From the NCBI GenBank assembly GCA_949126835.1, contig OX421509.1, positions 7,729,411-7,793,410 on the forward strand: a stretch of 64,000 nt of DNA, in the 5' to 3' direction. A program made the position numbers and the translations under genes. Position 1 is the stretch's first letter. Every line of letters starts with the position of its first letter. Source of the DNA: Anisus vortex. Lineage: Eukaryota > Mollusca > Gastropoda > Planorbidae. This document shows, in pieces, positions 1 through 11,483 of this stretch. The notes under the pieces are model-generated. The model was given only the letters and a program-made list of their open reading frames with translations, did no database searches and was not told where the DNA came from.

Positions 1-350
1 CCGGGTTTAGATTTCTTATATCAGAATCATGTTCCAGTTTGTCCGAAGAACTCCGGAGTTTACAGGATACATGAAAACCGACTATCAGGTTCACCGTGCC
101 TTAGTTCATAGTTCAAGTAAGAATATTCTGAACCTAAAATCTGATTAAATACCGCCCGTATTTATTTTTAGAAACATCAAAGAGAGATAACTCGTAATGA
201 AATAGATTTTAAATCGATTTAAATTTTTTGTCTCCCCTTCATGTTCGGCTCGCAAAGACGTCACTAACCAGAATTTTTAATTAAGAGAATTCAAATCTTA
301 AAAAAAACAATTCTTCGTCATAACCTTGGCTTTCAAGTTGGAAATTATAA
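1..350. other. AT-rich unique sequence, nothing recognised
   Basis: There is no coding signal in either strand. An AAAGAGAGATAACT motif near 179 resembles the AAGGGAGATAA motif that recurs through the window. Confidence 0.5.
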
Positions 351-354
351 ATAT

Positions 355-880
355 TGATATCTTATCTTATATAATAATATTACAGACTCTCCTTCTATAA
401 AAAAGAAGATTATTGCGTCCTACGCTCATACGTGGTCCGAGTCTAGTCTTTCATTTTTATGAATGTTTTAAATGATGTTAAGTTACTGATTTTCCTGGTT
501 TGTTAAAGTAACCCATTCCATACCCAAATGCCAATCGGGAAGAAAGAATACTTATATATGCATTTGTTCTCGCATAAAGGATAAGGAAATAAAAGTGGTT
601 TTGTCTTTATGTTTATTTGAGCATTTTCGCAACAGGTTGTTATTGGATTGTATTTCTAAATTAGAGTTGTGTGCCTTATGTATTATTAGTGATTTGAATA
701 TTGGTGTTTCTCTGGTCAGTTGTGAATGTTCGCTAGTTATGAACTTTGCAGCTTTTTTCTTTTGTAATTTTTTAAATGTTTTCTTTAGTTGATGGGTCTC
801 ATACAGATGATGCATTTCTATTATAGGCGTAACTAAAGTGAGATAGCATTTTATTTTTATGAATTTTATTGAATTTTTAT
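355..880 (+). repeat. dispersed repeat R-A, longest copy
   Basis: This copy shares long blocks with six other places in the window: 24660-24912 (-), 34376-34640 (+), 37905-37975 (-), 44455-44700 (+), 55150-55430 (+) and 62815-62965 (-), and more weakly with 60780-60990 (+). Diagnostic blocks are TTATTGCGTCCTACGCTCAT, AATGCCAATCGGGAAGAAA and GATGGGTCTCATACAGATGA. No protein homology is visible, because the short ORFs on both strands are not conserved between copies. It could be the 3' part of a LINE or a non-autonomous element; I cannot assign a class. Confidence 0.7.
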
Positions 881-1184
881 ATATATTTTGAAAGGTGGGT
901 TTGAGTAGACTTGGTGCTGTAGGTCTAAAAAAATAAAACGGTTTGACGAGACAGTGGATTCTAGACAGTCCAGTCTATTACGTTGACCAACCAACTATGA
1001 CCAAAATCTATTAAACCAACACGACCTTAGATCGATAGCTCATTACTAGCCGCCATCTGTCCACTGGAACCTGTCCGGCAAATACGGGAAAAAATGTAAC
1101 AGCAATACGGCGGGACATGGTCATCGAAAACTGACCACAGTCAGTCCTAGTTCCCGTTGTTTTACACTGTCTTTTCTCATCTAT
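881..1184. other. unique sequence, nothing recognised
   Basis: Mixed-composition DNA without ORFs, TIRs or repeats that I can match elsewhere in the window. Confidence 0.4.
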
Positions 1185-1710
1185 TTCCTCCCTTTTCTCT
1201 CTCTCTCTCTCTCTCTTTCTTTCTCTTACCTACCTGTCATCTTATGTTCTCTCTCTTTCTTTCTCTTACCTACCTGTCATCTTATGTTCTCTCTCTTTCT
1301 CTTTCCCCTTTTGACTAGATGTCATTCTTGACCCAATACTTTTGTCTATCTCTTATTAGTGTCTCTCTCTCTCTCTCTCTCGCTTTCTCTTTCTCTCACT
1401 CTCTTACTATATATTGAGCGAGTGAGTTAACTGTCTCTCAATCACTAATTGTCTCTCTATGGCTGCCTTCTCCATCTCTTTGTCGCTGACAAATGCTATT
1501 TCTCTCTTTGTGTCTTTTTTTCATTCTGTCTTACTCACTTTCTGTCTATCCCTTACTTCTCTCTGTCTCTTCTCTGTTTGTATGTCTTTCTGTCTCTTTT
1601 TTATGTCTCTCCTTCTCTGTCTGTCTGTGGTCTCACTTGCTCTTTCTCTCTTTCTCTTTCTCTCTCTCTCTCTATGTCGCCATCTCGCTTTCTGTCTGTC
1701 TCTGACTTAA
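1185..1710. repeat. CT-rich low-complexity tract with a 40-bp duplication
   Basis: Runs of (CT)n at 1196-1220 and 1362-1384 sit in a degenerate CT/TCTG tract. A 40-bp unit containing TTACCTACCTGTCATCTTA is tandemly duplicated at about 1227-1306. Overlapping Leu/Ser/Cys-rich ORFs here are products of the simple repeat, not genes. Confidence 0.9.
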
Positions 1711-2162
1711 AGCAAAAGACAGACTTTTTAACTTTATTAGTATAATAGCCTTTGATCTCCACAAACTTGAAACATGAACCAATACATCTGAACATTTCAT
1801 TGGTCCAAATCTAGCCGATGGACAAAACGGTAACATATATCCTTAGTACATAGGTTCTCAACGGGGGCGATATCGCCCCCCGGGGGGCGGTGAGAAGCTT
1901 TACGGGGGCGCTGACATTCCCGGGGGCGATTGGGGGGCGGTGAAGGGCAAGTGGGCTGTATAAACGTACCTGATATATTTTAACACCTCAGCTATTTGAA
2001 TCGATTAGTTTTTGGATGAAATGTGATGTAAACGCAAGTGCTGCTAAATATCTGATATCCCCCATCAGTAGGCCTATGCCTACATATTATAATATTAATA
2101 AGAAATAGGAATCGCAATGACTTTTCGATGAAGTAGGGATCTGTATTTGTCAAATATAGTGT

Positions 2163-2225
2163 GCAGACGGTTGGTCCTGTGGTTAGTTCACCGGACTGTC
2201 AACCCTGCTGACCGATCACTGTCAC
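2163..2225 (+). repeat. tRNA-Asp-like head fragment (family T2)
   Basis: The block GGTCCTGTGGTTAGTTCACC followed by GGACTGTCAACC resembles box A and the anticodon stem-loop of a tRNA with GTC in the loop. The T-arm is degenerate. Related blocks occur at 50425-50490 (-), 52790-52850 (+, weak) and 53295-53365 (+). This is a SINE head or tRNA relic, not a functional tRNA. Confidence 0.45.
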
Positions 2226-2275
2226 CCTAACATCTACTAATATTAATGATATTTTGATATCAGTTTAACCGAGAT

Positions 2276-3170
2276 TAGGGATTGGCCGGATATCCGGCAT
2301 GCCGGATATCCGGGCCGGATATAGAGATTTCCGGCACTATCCGGATTAACCGAATACCACTGCCGGATTTTTGCCGGATCCGAATATCACGGTAGTAAAG
2401 AACTACTTCAAAGTTCAAATACAAATAAAGTAATACTGTAGTATAAAGTTGATAAAGAAATATAAAATATATAAACAGTACATATAACTAGGTAATAAAC
2501 ATAATAAACAAATAAATCGATAAAATTAAATCATTAAAAATACATCATGAAGTTATTATAATCCATGCAAAGTATACGTCACTTCGGAATCTTGCTTATT
2601 CAGTATCTTTACCTACTTGACGTAGTTATTTTGTATATGTCAAGTAGGTAAAGATACCGAACAAGCGAGATTCTGAAGTGACGTATAAAATACTACAACA
2701 ATTAATTTAACAACAACAACAATTATTTAATAACAAATATAGATTTCATTTATTGCATATGATAAAAAATCATCTGAAACCAAAGATCAATGTTTAGTAT
2801 TGTTTTAATAGATCACAACTTCCTGTATAATAAACTACACAATCGCTACACAGTTCACTTGGTACACACTACACTACAGTTCGTTGAACTTTGTTAAAGT
2901 TCGATCATTGTACGTTGTAACATGTCCATCGGTGAAGTTGACACAGTATCTGTGACTTTCATTGTAGACTGCAGATACTCTCTATCTCTTCAATAATAAA
3001 TACTTTAATAAATACTATTGAATTCTAATCAGAAACTGTTGAAGTACACCCCCATACTCGTGGAAATGACATCCGGAAATATCCGGATCCGTATCCGGAT
3101 CCGGCGAATATTAGGGGGGCTACTATCCGGATCCGGCAAATAGTGAAAAATCATATCCGGCCAATCCCTA
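2276..3170. mobile_element. hAT-C, nested non-autonomous TIR element (895 bp)
   Basis: It begins TAGGGATTGGCCGGATATCC and ends with the inverted complement (ATATCCGGCCAATCCCTA). It is bracketed by a perfect 8-bp TSD ACCGAGAT (2268-2275 and 3171-3178). The first and last 130 bp are dense in ATCCGG motifs. The TSD length and the TAGGG-type ends suggest hAT; no transposase remains. It sits inside hAT-B, so it inserted later. Confidence 0.92.
2573..2687. repeat. long imperfect palindrome (49-bp arms)
   Basis: Arms 2573-2621 and 2639-2687 are near-perfect inverted complements around a 17-bp loop. Each arm starts from TATACGTCACTTC and ends at the loop with CTACTTGAC. It could extrude a cruciform or give an RNA hairpin of miRNA-precursor size. 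It may be a separate fold-back MITE inserted in hAT-C. Confidence 0.85.
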
Positions 3171-3874
3171 ACCGAGATGTCCTTAAGTTAATGTCTTTTA
3201 AGACGTAAATATGGTTACGGCATTATTGTTAAGCGGTATAGATAAGTAGTAATCATACAAACTGGGTAGTTATTGTAATGCTTGAAATATACATATAAAT
3301 TCTTTAGTCATATAATATTTATATAATTTTCAAATAATTTTTACAGTTTGATCATTTTAAAGTTATAAATTGTAAGCCATTTATTTTTTTTGAAGAAAAA
3401 AAAGAACAGAAATATTAGCTCAAATAAAACGGGCTAATTATCTCCCTGTAACTAAAAAATGTTTCCACATTTGATTCAATAGTGATGCCGAACAAGTTCT
3501 GTTTTGTAATACAACAAATATTACTGATTATTAGACCTAAGGATTTTGCAACCAAAATTGAAACAAAAATAGACAAATTGCTAGCAACACACCAGGCAAA
3601 CGATTCACATTAATATTTATTTATTTAAACCTTGACTTAAGGCAATTTTTTGATCTATTAATTCTTACAATATGTTTCATTTTCATTTTTTTTCAAAGAT
3701 AATTAATCACACAAAAAGTCTAGTTCCCCCCAAAAAACTGCGGAAACTATAGTCCAGATGGGTGAAAGGGGGGGGGGGAGTGGGTGCTAAAAGAAAGTTG
3801 GGGGGGGCGGTGAGCGTAAAAAAATTTAAAAGGGGGCGGTGAGCCGAAAAAGGTTGAGAACCTATGCCTTAGTA

Positions 3875-3985
3875 GAAGCTAGAGAGAGAGAGAGAGACAT
3901 AGGGAGACAGAGAGAGAGAGAGACTTGGACAGAGAGAGAGACACACTCACACAGAGAACGAGAGAGAGAGGGAAAGAAAAGGTGG
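3875..3985. repeat. (GA)n low-complexity tract
   Basis: GAGA/GACA microsatellite immediately downstream of the hAT-B TSD. The Arg/Glu-rich ORF across it is a product of the repeat. Confidence 0.9.
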
Positions 3986-4780
3986 TATCACTGGCAAAAA
4001 CTATCTTCAGCTTTGAGAAACCACTTTGGATTATTCCCAATCACTTTTAACTCATCAATACTCCCCGTTCTTCGGGATCGAACTCTTGTTCAAATTCTCC
4101 CACCACCAGACTCCACCCAAAAGTCCACAAAAGATGTCACTTTTTCTCTGTACTCCCAGCAGACCAGCAATCCATTTGTCACTTCCGGAAAAATAATGCT
4201 CAATTTTTTTTGTATTTATGGTTGCTTTCTTTTTATTTCTTTTTTTTTCCAGTATTGATTATCAATTACTTTTACTTTGTGTGTGTGTGTGTGTGAGTGT
4301 GTGAGAGTGTGTGTGTGTGTCCACTGGTGTTGTTTCCTGCAATCTTCAGTAATACTGTAAAGCTGAAGGTGGAATCGCACAAAGAACTCGCCGAGAATCG
4401 AATCCAGCTATTTACTTTTGCGATATCGATTTCTTTAAAAGAACTAAAAATAGGAAAATTTAATTAGTCCTGTCAACTCATTAAAGTTGCGTGCGCACCA
4501 CAAGTCTTGGGACTTGGCTGTTTTTTCTTCTTTGTGGGGGAGACGAATTCCTGTCACCGAGTCTATAGGTATTCTTTATATATATATATATCGCCAGCGA
4601 GTAAACACTTCCTGAAAGCTACATAGAAATCATCGCCACATTCGTCTTGCGTTTTCATCGGCTTTCTTTCTTTTATCTCTCGCAGGCTTTTCCCTCCTTG
4701 CCTTTTTTTTTTTTTTGTAAATTTGCTTTCTCGATTTTTCTTTTTTTTTCTGTTTTTTTTTTTCTTCGATATTGTTGTCT
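3986..4780. other. no gene seen; (GT)n and (TA)n microsatellites, T-runs
   Basis: Contains (GT)n at 4277-4320, (TA)n at 4575-4591 and many T-runs after 4680. An ORF to 4258 has no recognisable family. Confidence 0.5.
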
Positions 4781-5605
4781 TGCTAGCTTTCTAGCTTGTT
4801 TGATCGCTTGTTTTTTTTAGCTTCGTTATACGCTAGCTTTCTCCTTGTTTTATCCCTTGCTTTTTTTTCGCTTGTTTTATCGCTTCTTTCCCGCTTGATT
4901 TTTCCCGCTTGTTTGAACGCTTGCTTTTTCCCCGCTTGTTTTATCGCTTGCTTTCTCGTTTGCTTTTATGATTGTTTTATCGCTTGCTTTATGGCTTCTT
5001 TTCTCGCTTGCTTTCCTACTTGTTTTATCGCTTGGTTTCTCGCTTGTTTTATCGCTTGGTTTCTCGCTTGTTTTATCGCTTGCTTTCTCGCTTGTTTTAT
5101 CGCTTGCTTTCTCGCTTGTTTTATTGCTTGGTTTCTCGCTTGTTTTATCGCTTGGTTTCTCGCTTGTTTTATCGCTTGCTTTCTCGCTTGTTTTATTGCT
5201 TGCTTTCTCGTTTGCTTTTTTTTATTGTTTTATCGCTAGCTTTATGGCTTCTTATCTCGCTTGCTTTCCTACTTGTTTTATCGCTTGCTTTCTCGCTTGT
5301 TTTATCACTTGCTTTCCTACTTGTTTTATAGCTTGCTTACTCGCTTGTTTTATTGCTTGCGTTCTCGTTTGCTTTTTTTTATTGTTTTATCGCTAGCTTT
5401 ATGGCTTCTTATCTCGCTTGTTTTCCTACTTGTTTTATCGCTTGCTTTATGGCTTCTTATCTCGCTTGTTTTCCTATTTTTTGTATCGCTTGTTTTCTCG
5501 CTTGTTTTATCGCTTGCTTTTCCGCTTGTAAATTCCCTCGCTTCTCTCCCCCTAGCTCCCTCGCTTGTTTCCTCATTTGTTACCTTTCTTGCTTTGCTTT
5601 TCTCG
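4780..5605. repeat. 24-bp (12+12) minisatellite, CGCTTG-based
   Basis: Tandem units alternate CGCTTGCTTTCT and CGCTTGTTTTAT, giving a 24-bp period that is cleanest at 5030-5220 and degenerate at both margins. Within the array, a longer block (TCGTTTGC, T-run, ATTGTTTTATCGCTAGC, then the ATGGCTTC unit) recurs near 5208 and 5365, showing a higher-order duplication. All six frames give 8-residue repeat ORFs (LACFIAWF-like). These are artefacts of a period divisible by three. Confidence 0.93.
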
Positions 5606-6050
5606 CTTGCGCTTTCGATGAGCTTATTCATTTTCGTTTTCGCGTGCAGTTTCACACGGGCCAACTGTTGCACGAAGTTTCTATCACAAACCTGCAAAAC
5701 AATCACTGGTTTATTCTTTACTTTGTATTATTTTCCAGTAGAGTCCATAAGTGAGATATTGTCAGAGGCTTAGAGCCATGCACCTATTGACACTTTTTCC
5801 AATGCATACAACTCCATTTTTTCGGGCTAGCAGTTCTTACCGTCAAATTTCAACATTTGAAAGAATGGCTATTAGTAGGACAATGTCTGGAGCTGATTAT
5901 CCGTTTTCTCATTTTAAAATATCGCTTTCGGTATTCAATCGTTACTTCCTTTTTATTATAAAATTACTTCCTGTGTTGTTTTTTAATTTTCCTTCCTTTT
6001 CCCATAATCTTCCCCATCATTTCTTTCCATCAATATTCCCACCATTTTAT
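5606..6050. other. unique sequence, nothing recognised
   Basis: No conserved ORF, no TIR and no match to other parts of the window. Confidence 0.4.
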
Positions 6051-6370
6051 GTCATCGGTTTCTTTCCACTTTTTTGAACAATTTCTTTCCAAAATTTCTT
6101 TCCGAAATTTCTTTCCAAAATTTCTTTCCAAAATTTCTTTCCGAAATTTCTTTCCAAAATTTCTTTCCAAAATTTCTTTCCGAAATTTCTTTCCAAAATT
6201 TCTTTCCAAAATTTCTTTCCATCAATATTCCCATAATTTCACTTCATCGGTTTCTTTCCACTTTTTTGAACAATTTCTTTCCAAAATTTCCTTCCATAAT
6301 TTCTTTCCATCATTTCTCCTCGTCATTTCTTTCCATCCGTTCTTTCCATCATCTCCTTCCATCACTGTTG
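6050..6370. repeat. 13-bp minisatellite, TTTCTTTCCAAAA
   Basis: At least ten near-perfect 13-bp units lie between 6080 and 6215, then degenerate units follow to 6370. A longer segment (CATCGGTTTCTTTCCAC followed by TTTTTTGAACAATTTC) flanks the clean units on both sides, at about 6053 and 6244. The array may therefore have arisen by expansion between two copies of that segment. Confidence 0.92.
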
Positions 6371-6900
6371 CCATCATTTAAAGGAAATAAAAAAAATAAA
6401 AAGTTCAAAGATAAATCCTATAGATTAAGAACCAACCACAACTATAAATCAGATAAAATTGTAATTATGTTTGTTGTTTTCATTGCGTGTGTTTGTGTGT
6501 GTGTGTGTGTTTGGAGGAAACGTGTAGATTCAAGAAATATCTCAAACTCTAAATCTCTGGTTTTTTAACATCCCTGTGTCAACACGAGTGGGCTTAGATT
6601 AAATCACATCAAGGAAATTGAGATTTTCTTTTTATATTTTCCTTCCTTCAATTATAATTAAGTATACATCTGTGTGTGTCATTCAGAAAACAAAAACGTA
6701 AACCATAAATGTTCTTTTTAAAAAGTAAATAAATTTCCATAAATTTCTTCAGATGATTTTTGTTTTTATTCTGTGTTTACTTTTAATTTGAACGATTTCA
6801 AATGTTTTAGTTTTTCTTCTTCAAAATTGCGCTTTTTAGCTGTTTTTTTTTTCACTTGCTTATTGAACTGATAATTTCATTTGATTTCTAGTTAAATAAT
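6371..6900. other. AT-rich, (GT)n at about 6487-6511, no gene seen
   Basis: AT-rich sequence with one dinucleotide microsatellite. No coding or transposon signal was found. Confidence 0.5.
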
Positions 6901-7240
6901 AGCATCCAAATAGTCGAACGATTTGTACAGATATGGAATCAACATCTTACACCATGATATCGATATGACATGACGGTATTATCCACAGGTTATAGACATG
7001 TTATACTATACGTATGGTGTGAAAATGGCACACCGCGATGTAAAGACGGCATCAGCAAGGTACAACAGCGTATCAGTAGGATATCGAGGTATTATCAATA
7101 TGTTATCAACGTGTCATCAACATGATAAAAAATATGGTATTGAGGTACTGTCAAGGTGTTATCTACAGGTTATGAACATGATTGTCAGAATACTTTTAAA
7201 CCAAGATGTTCAATTTCACATGATATCAAGATGAAAAGCA
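6900..7240. repeat. degenerate 12-bp minisatellite, left part
   Basis: Diverged units of the type ATGTTATCAACG or GGTATTATCAAT recur about every 12 bp. The same array resumes at 7518-7625 (TTATCAAGATG units), so the SINE at 7245-7512 inserted into an existing, already diverged tandem array. Confidence 0.7.
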
Positions 7241-7244
7241 AAAG

Positions 7245-7512
7245 TAAGTAAAGTACCTTCCGGACCAAATTGATCATTGAGCCGGTGAAGCAGCGTTCAC
7301 CAGCTTCTGTGACCCCGGCATACTAGGTGATTGTTTGGTCAGCACAACGCACAGCTGCCTTGTTCCTTTACCCCAACCAAGGTCAGGTACACATCACAGC
7401 TGAGTAGACTCAGGGACACCCTCCAGACCCGGGACAAAAAATCCTAGCCTTCACCAAGATTCGAACCTAGGACCCTTGGTACGCCAGTCGAACGCGCTGC
7501 CGCTCGGCCACC
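7245..7512 (-). mobile_element. SINE-1, full-length tRNA-derived SINE
   Basis: Read on the minus strand, it starts with GGTGGCCGAGCGGCAGCGCG (box A-like) and carries GGTTCGAATCTTGG (box B-like), so it is driven by an internal polymerase III promoter. A tRNA-unrelated body of about 170 bp follows. It ends GGACGGGA- or GGAAGG-TACTTTACTT, the constant 3' tail of the family. The family type is about 270 bp. It has at least seventeen copies or fragments in this window, in both orientations and with clear divergence between copies. The class II-like head (GCCGAGCGG) suggests a Ser/Leu-type tRNA ancestor. Confidence 0.93.
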
Positions 7513-7517
7513 GTTAT

Positions 7518-7625
7518 TTAGATGGTAACAAACAATTTATTATCAAGATGTTATCAAGATATCACAATGGTATCAATATGACATCCTCGTATCCTCAATA
7601 CATCATTACTATGGTACTAGGATGG
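7518..7625. repeat. degenerate 12-bp minisatellite, right part
   Basis: Continuation of the TTATCAAGATG-type array interrupted by the SINE. Confidence 0.65.
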
Positions 7626-7912
7626 TATCTGCCATAGTTTTACGTTTTATAAAGTTTATGTCTAAGACTTTTGAAAAAAAAGAAAAACAATAAAGAGAAA
7701 CACCACAGCTATAGCTATAGCTAGAAAAGACTGTAATAAAACAGACAGATTCTATTGGCCACAACTTTCCCGGCTTGTCCCCAGGCAAAGTCAATTAAGT
7801 CTACTCCCCAAACGATTATGTGCTAACGAGCCGAACACGAAGAGCGCTTCTCAACAGTGCTAGTGTATGCTGTGCTGAAATAGGCTGGGGTAGGTAGGCG
7901 TGGGGTAAAAAT

Positions 7913-8160
7913 GTAAAGTATCCCGTTGGACTAAATTGATCCATAGTGCAAGTTCGCCAGCTTCTGGGGGCACGGCATACTAGGGAATTGTGCGGCTAGC
8001 ACAATGAACAGCCGTCTTTACTTTACTCCCAACTCTAAAGTCAGAGTTGGGTAGACTCGAAAGGGGGGGGGGGGGCACCTTCCAGGCCCGAGAACAAATT
8101 CTAGCCTTCACCAGGATTCGAACCCAGGACTTTCAATACGCCAGTCGATCGTTGTGGTAC
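7913..8160 (-). mobile_element. SINE-1 copy, head degenerate
   Basis: The 3' tail (GTAAAGTATCCCGTTGGAC on the plus strand) and box B (GGATTCGAACCCAGG on plus) are clear. The box A end is eroded after 8150. A G-run is inserted at about 8066-8075. Confidence 0.88.
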
Positions 8161-8463
8161 GGTAGTTTGGGGATTACCCGTTTATTACTTTATTGAAAAC
8201 AACACAATTTATTGGGATTATGTGTATTTAAAACAAGATCACAAAGTACATAGGCCTATATAATTTTATATATTTTTGGGTCAAATCGGCCATTTTACCA
8301 CGGTTCACTTATCTATATATTATATTATAAGAGTCTGCATTTACTCCGCATTGTATTGTTGTTGCTTTTTTTAATTGATTGAGCACTCCATGTATATATA
8401 GCTCAGTGCAGAAGTCTAGAACATTAGTATAAAGTCAATAAAAACTTTCAAACCAAAGACAAG

Positions 8464-8505
<42 letters not shown>

Positions 8506-9388
8506 AAACACATTGTCATTCCTTTCTCCATCATTTTGAAGGGCAATACAAAAAACAAAACTAGTACATATAGATGTAGAATAATCTTGATAATTGTCAC
8601 GGAATAAGTTCACTCATTAATTAATCAATAAATGTGTGAATGCGTCATGTATAGTCACCATATTCTTCTTCTTTTATAAGTCTTTAAAACGAATCTTTTA
8701 TATATAAATCCACTTTATATCTTTATTTTTCTAGAATCCACCGAAAAAAATAAATAAAAAGAAGATGGTCACTTATGTATACAGAGTTATTGACCCATGG
8801 CTGGAGGGGAGACAAGCGAGTGTCTCCTAGCGTCAACTATTCTCCCCTTAATTTACTTTTTTTTCTTTTATTTTTAACCAGAGTTCTGTCCTTTTCCTTG
8901 TACGCAGTTTCTCAAAGACTTTTTTTCTACACTGTCACACCCTCTTCTTAAACCTCCACCCAATCCCCAACCATTTCCACTAACCCTCCTCCACCCTATT
9001 CTTATATTTTCCCACTCTTCTCCTTCCCCCCAAAAAGGAAGGGGGGGGGGAGGAATGATTTCTGTGTGGAGGGATAAACTGCTATCATCGGGCCGTCTGG
9101 TGTTTTTCCCATCCGTGTTCTTCTCATGTCTTCTCACCGTAGCGGGATTAGTACGTTGTTTTTTTTTGCTTATGCGCTCAGCTAAAAGAAGCTTTTTTGT
9201 TGAGATTAACACTGGGCAATTGGGGAGTTGTGGGGGGTCCAATCTGGGGGGGGGGGACTTGTTTTTCTTCCCACTCCCTTCCTCCAAGACTCCCAAGTCT
9301 TTTGTATGTTTCATTGTGTGTGTATGTGTGTGTCGTACTTTTGTCTAAAAATAATAATAACGTATCCTGTAAGATATTCGGTATAAAG
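8161..9388. other. no gene seen; (TA)n and homopolymer runs
   Basis: Contains (TA)n at 8466-8503, a G-run at about 9047-9057 and another near 9246-9255. Overlapping ORFs at 8874-9417 on both strands are C/G- and T-rich with no family resemblance; I do not call them genes. Confidence 0.5.
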
Positions 9389-9389
9389 T

Positions 9390-9550
9390 AGAAAGTAAAG
9401 GTTTCCTGTCGGACCAATCTGATCCCTGGGGCAAGGGAAGAACCGTTGAACCAGTTTCGGTGGCCCGCTGCTTACTAGGAGATTGTGTGGCCAGCCAGCA
9501 CCTCTGCCCAGCCGCCTTTACTTTACACATTCTAAGGTCAGGTGTATACC
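9390..9550 (-). mobile_element. SINE-1, 3' half only
   Basis: Tail and body are present (GTAAAGGTTTCCTGTCGGAC to CTAAGGTCAGGTG on plus), but the tRNA-like head is missing. The hAT-A element starts 18 bp further on, and no SINE head reappears beyond it. The truncation is therefore not just an interruption. Confidence 0.85.
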
Positions 9551-9567
9551 TAAGAGAACTTCTAGAG

Positions 9568-11256
9568 CAAGGGTCGGCAACCTTTTGCTAATAGTGTGCC
9601 AAACTAGGATTCCTAAATCACTCAGCGTGCCAACAGCCTAAAAGTCAACCTGCTCAATTATACGTTTTAAAATTATTTTTATAGGACAATTAATTTTACC
9701 CCGTAGTACGATCAAGACCAATGAGATTTTGATTTGAAGAAAATATCGTTAAATTAACGCTTTTTTTTTCAATTTAAAAAAAAATAAATAATTATTTTTG
9801 ATCTCTGATGTCCTTTAATGGTTTCATTATTTAATGTATACAAAATATGTAACAAAGTGACATTAACGTTGAGCAAAAGAAATAAATTGTAATTATACCA
9901 ACTAGGTAGTTATTGTAATCTTTAAAAGTATACATATAAATTCTTTATTCATGTAGTATTTTTATAATTTTCAATACTGTTTATAGTTTGATAATTTGAA
10001 AGTTAAAATTATAAAATATTTATACTTTTATATATATATATCTATAAAGAAATGTATTAAAAATGTTTGCGCAAAAAAATCGGGTTAATTATCTCCCTTT
10101 AATTAAAAAACCTGTTAACACATTTGATTGAATAGTGATGCCAAGAAAGTTATGTTTTGTAATACAACTAATATTACTGACTAATTATTATTTCTTTATA
10201 TACATTCAACATTATGGTTTTCATTACACAATTTAATTATTAGATTATTAAAATAATTTACGTTAAACATTTCCTGCATTAATTGTCCATTTAAGGAGTT
10301 TATCTTTTGAACATTTATAATTACAGAAATTACATAATATAGTGCTATTAAATAAGTCTCTTATATTTATTAAATTAATAATACGAATAATTTGGTTTGG
10401 AATTTCTTATATTTATGTTTCATTAAAGAAGATGAGCATAAAAACTCATTAAAATTTAATTAGTCTTTATCAATTATTGAGCGCCTTGTCTTGAATGCTC
10501 TTTGCTAATTGTATAATGTCGGATTCATATTTAGTCACTTCTGAGTGGTCACATGTAAGTGACCTCATTGTATGCTTAAAACAGCTTTCATGTGCGATAA
10601 AATCTGTTCACAATTGTAAGTTAAAGCAAAAGATTAAGGCAGAAGAGCGAATGGTATGCTGTTAAGAATAGCGGATGAATTTCCTAAGCAGTTTCCTTCC
10701 AGATTTTTTCCGCAAATAGGCTCATTTGGGTGCCTATTTTTCAAATGTTTAAAATTCCAACTTGCTGTATTTTAAAAGTGCCAACATCCCTTCACTTAAA
10801 AAGAAATCTACACATAAGTTGGTTTTAGTACGATCAACCAGTTAGGCTTGATGTGGTATGAAAAAATGAGTCCATGAATTTGAAAGTGTTGCCTTTGGTT
10901 AGAAAACTCCGCTGTGAGTGCTTCGATGTACTTCTGAAAAAGCCCAACTATCTAACTTAATATATGCCTTAATATAGGGATGTACATGTAGTTAAGTGTT
11001 TTGAAATTGATTTCACTACACGATATACCAGTTTCAGTGCAAATTCATTCCTGTGGTCTAACAGTTCAAATGCTGTTTGACTCAAATTCACCTCAATGAT
11101 TTGTGTCGCTATGTCATTCAGAAACATCGTCTTCAACAGTCAGATTTCCTCATTCAAAACCGTAAAACAATAAAAAACAATTATTGTAGGTCACTCACTT
11201 GCCATTAAAAATTGTTCTGCGTGCCAAGTTTGCGTGCCTTAAGTTGACGACCCCTG
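9568..11256 (-). mobile_element. hAT-A copy 1, 1689-bp degenerate hAT
   Basis: Ends are CAAGGGTCGGCAACC and, inverted, GACCCCTG with a GGTTGAC-like variant. The flanks TTCTAGAG (9560-9567) and TTCTAGAC (11257-11264) are an 8-bp TSD with one mismatch. The minus strand retains broken transposase sequence. Around 10612-10560 it reads CEQILSHMKAVLS, the start of the C-terminal dimerisation domain of hAT transposases. Around 10960-10860 lie IEALTAEFSN and FQIHG-type blocks, as in GTF2IRD2/EPM2AIP1-like transposases. Stops and frameshifts are frequent and the N-terminal and central parts are gone. Strand is given by this relic. Confidence 0.9.
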
Positions 11257-11483
11257 TTCTAGACTATACACCATGTGGTTGGCACGCATGAGGCCTTCGA
11301 GTGCCATATTCCAATTTTGAAATCCTTTATATATATTAACTTCGCTAAAACTTTCCGACAACTGACCCGACTTTCGCATAAGTAATTGTCCCACTTCCCG
11401 TTAAAACAATCAAACTGAAATTTTGCACATAGACGTTAAACCCCGTGTGACACATTATATCGAACAACATCTATTACTTCAGG

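Larger units (their letters stand above)
1849..3866. mobile_element. hAT-B, non-autonomous hAT transposon (2018 bp)
   Basis: The left end CATAGGTTCTCAAC is matched by the inverted right end GTTGAGAACCTATG. The element is flanked by a perfect 8-bp duplication CCTTAGTA (1841-1848 and 3867-3874). An 8-bp TSD and TIRs of the form CA(N)GGTTCTCAAC are typical of hAT elements of the Charlie type. Subterminal GGGGGCGGTGA motifs lie inside both ends. No transposase ORF survives, so it would need a transposase in trans. Its AT-rich core near 3200-3530 is homologous to the core of the hAT-A family, although the ends differ. A second element, at 2276-3170, is inserted inside it. Confidence 0.92.

Noticed and set aside
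4796..5773. Overlapping Cys/Leu/Phe-rich ORFs suggestive of membrane proteins
   Set aside because: The 24-bp repeat period gives open frames in several phases with exact 8-residue repeats; no non-repetitive domain is attached.
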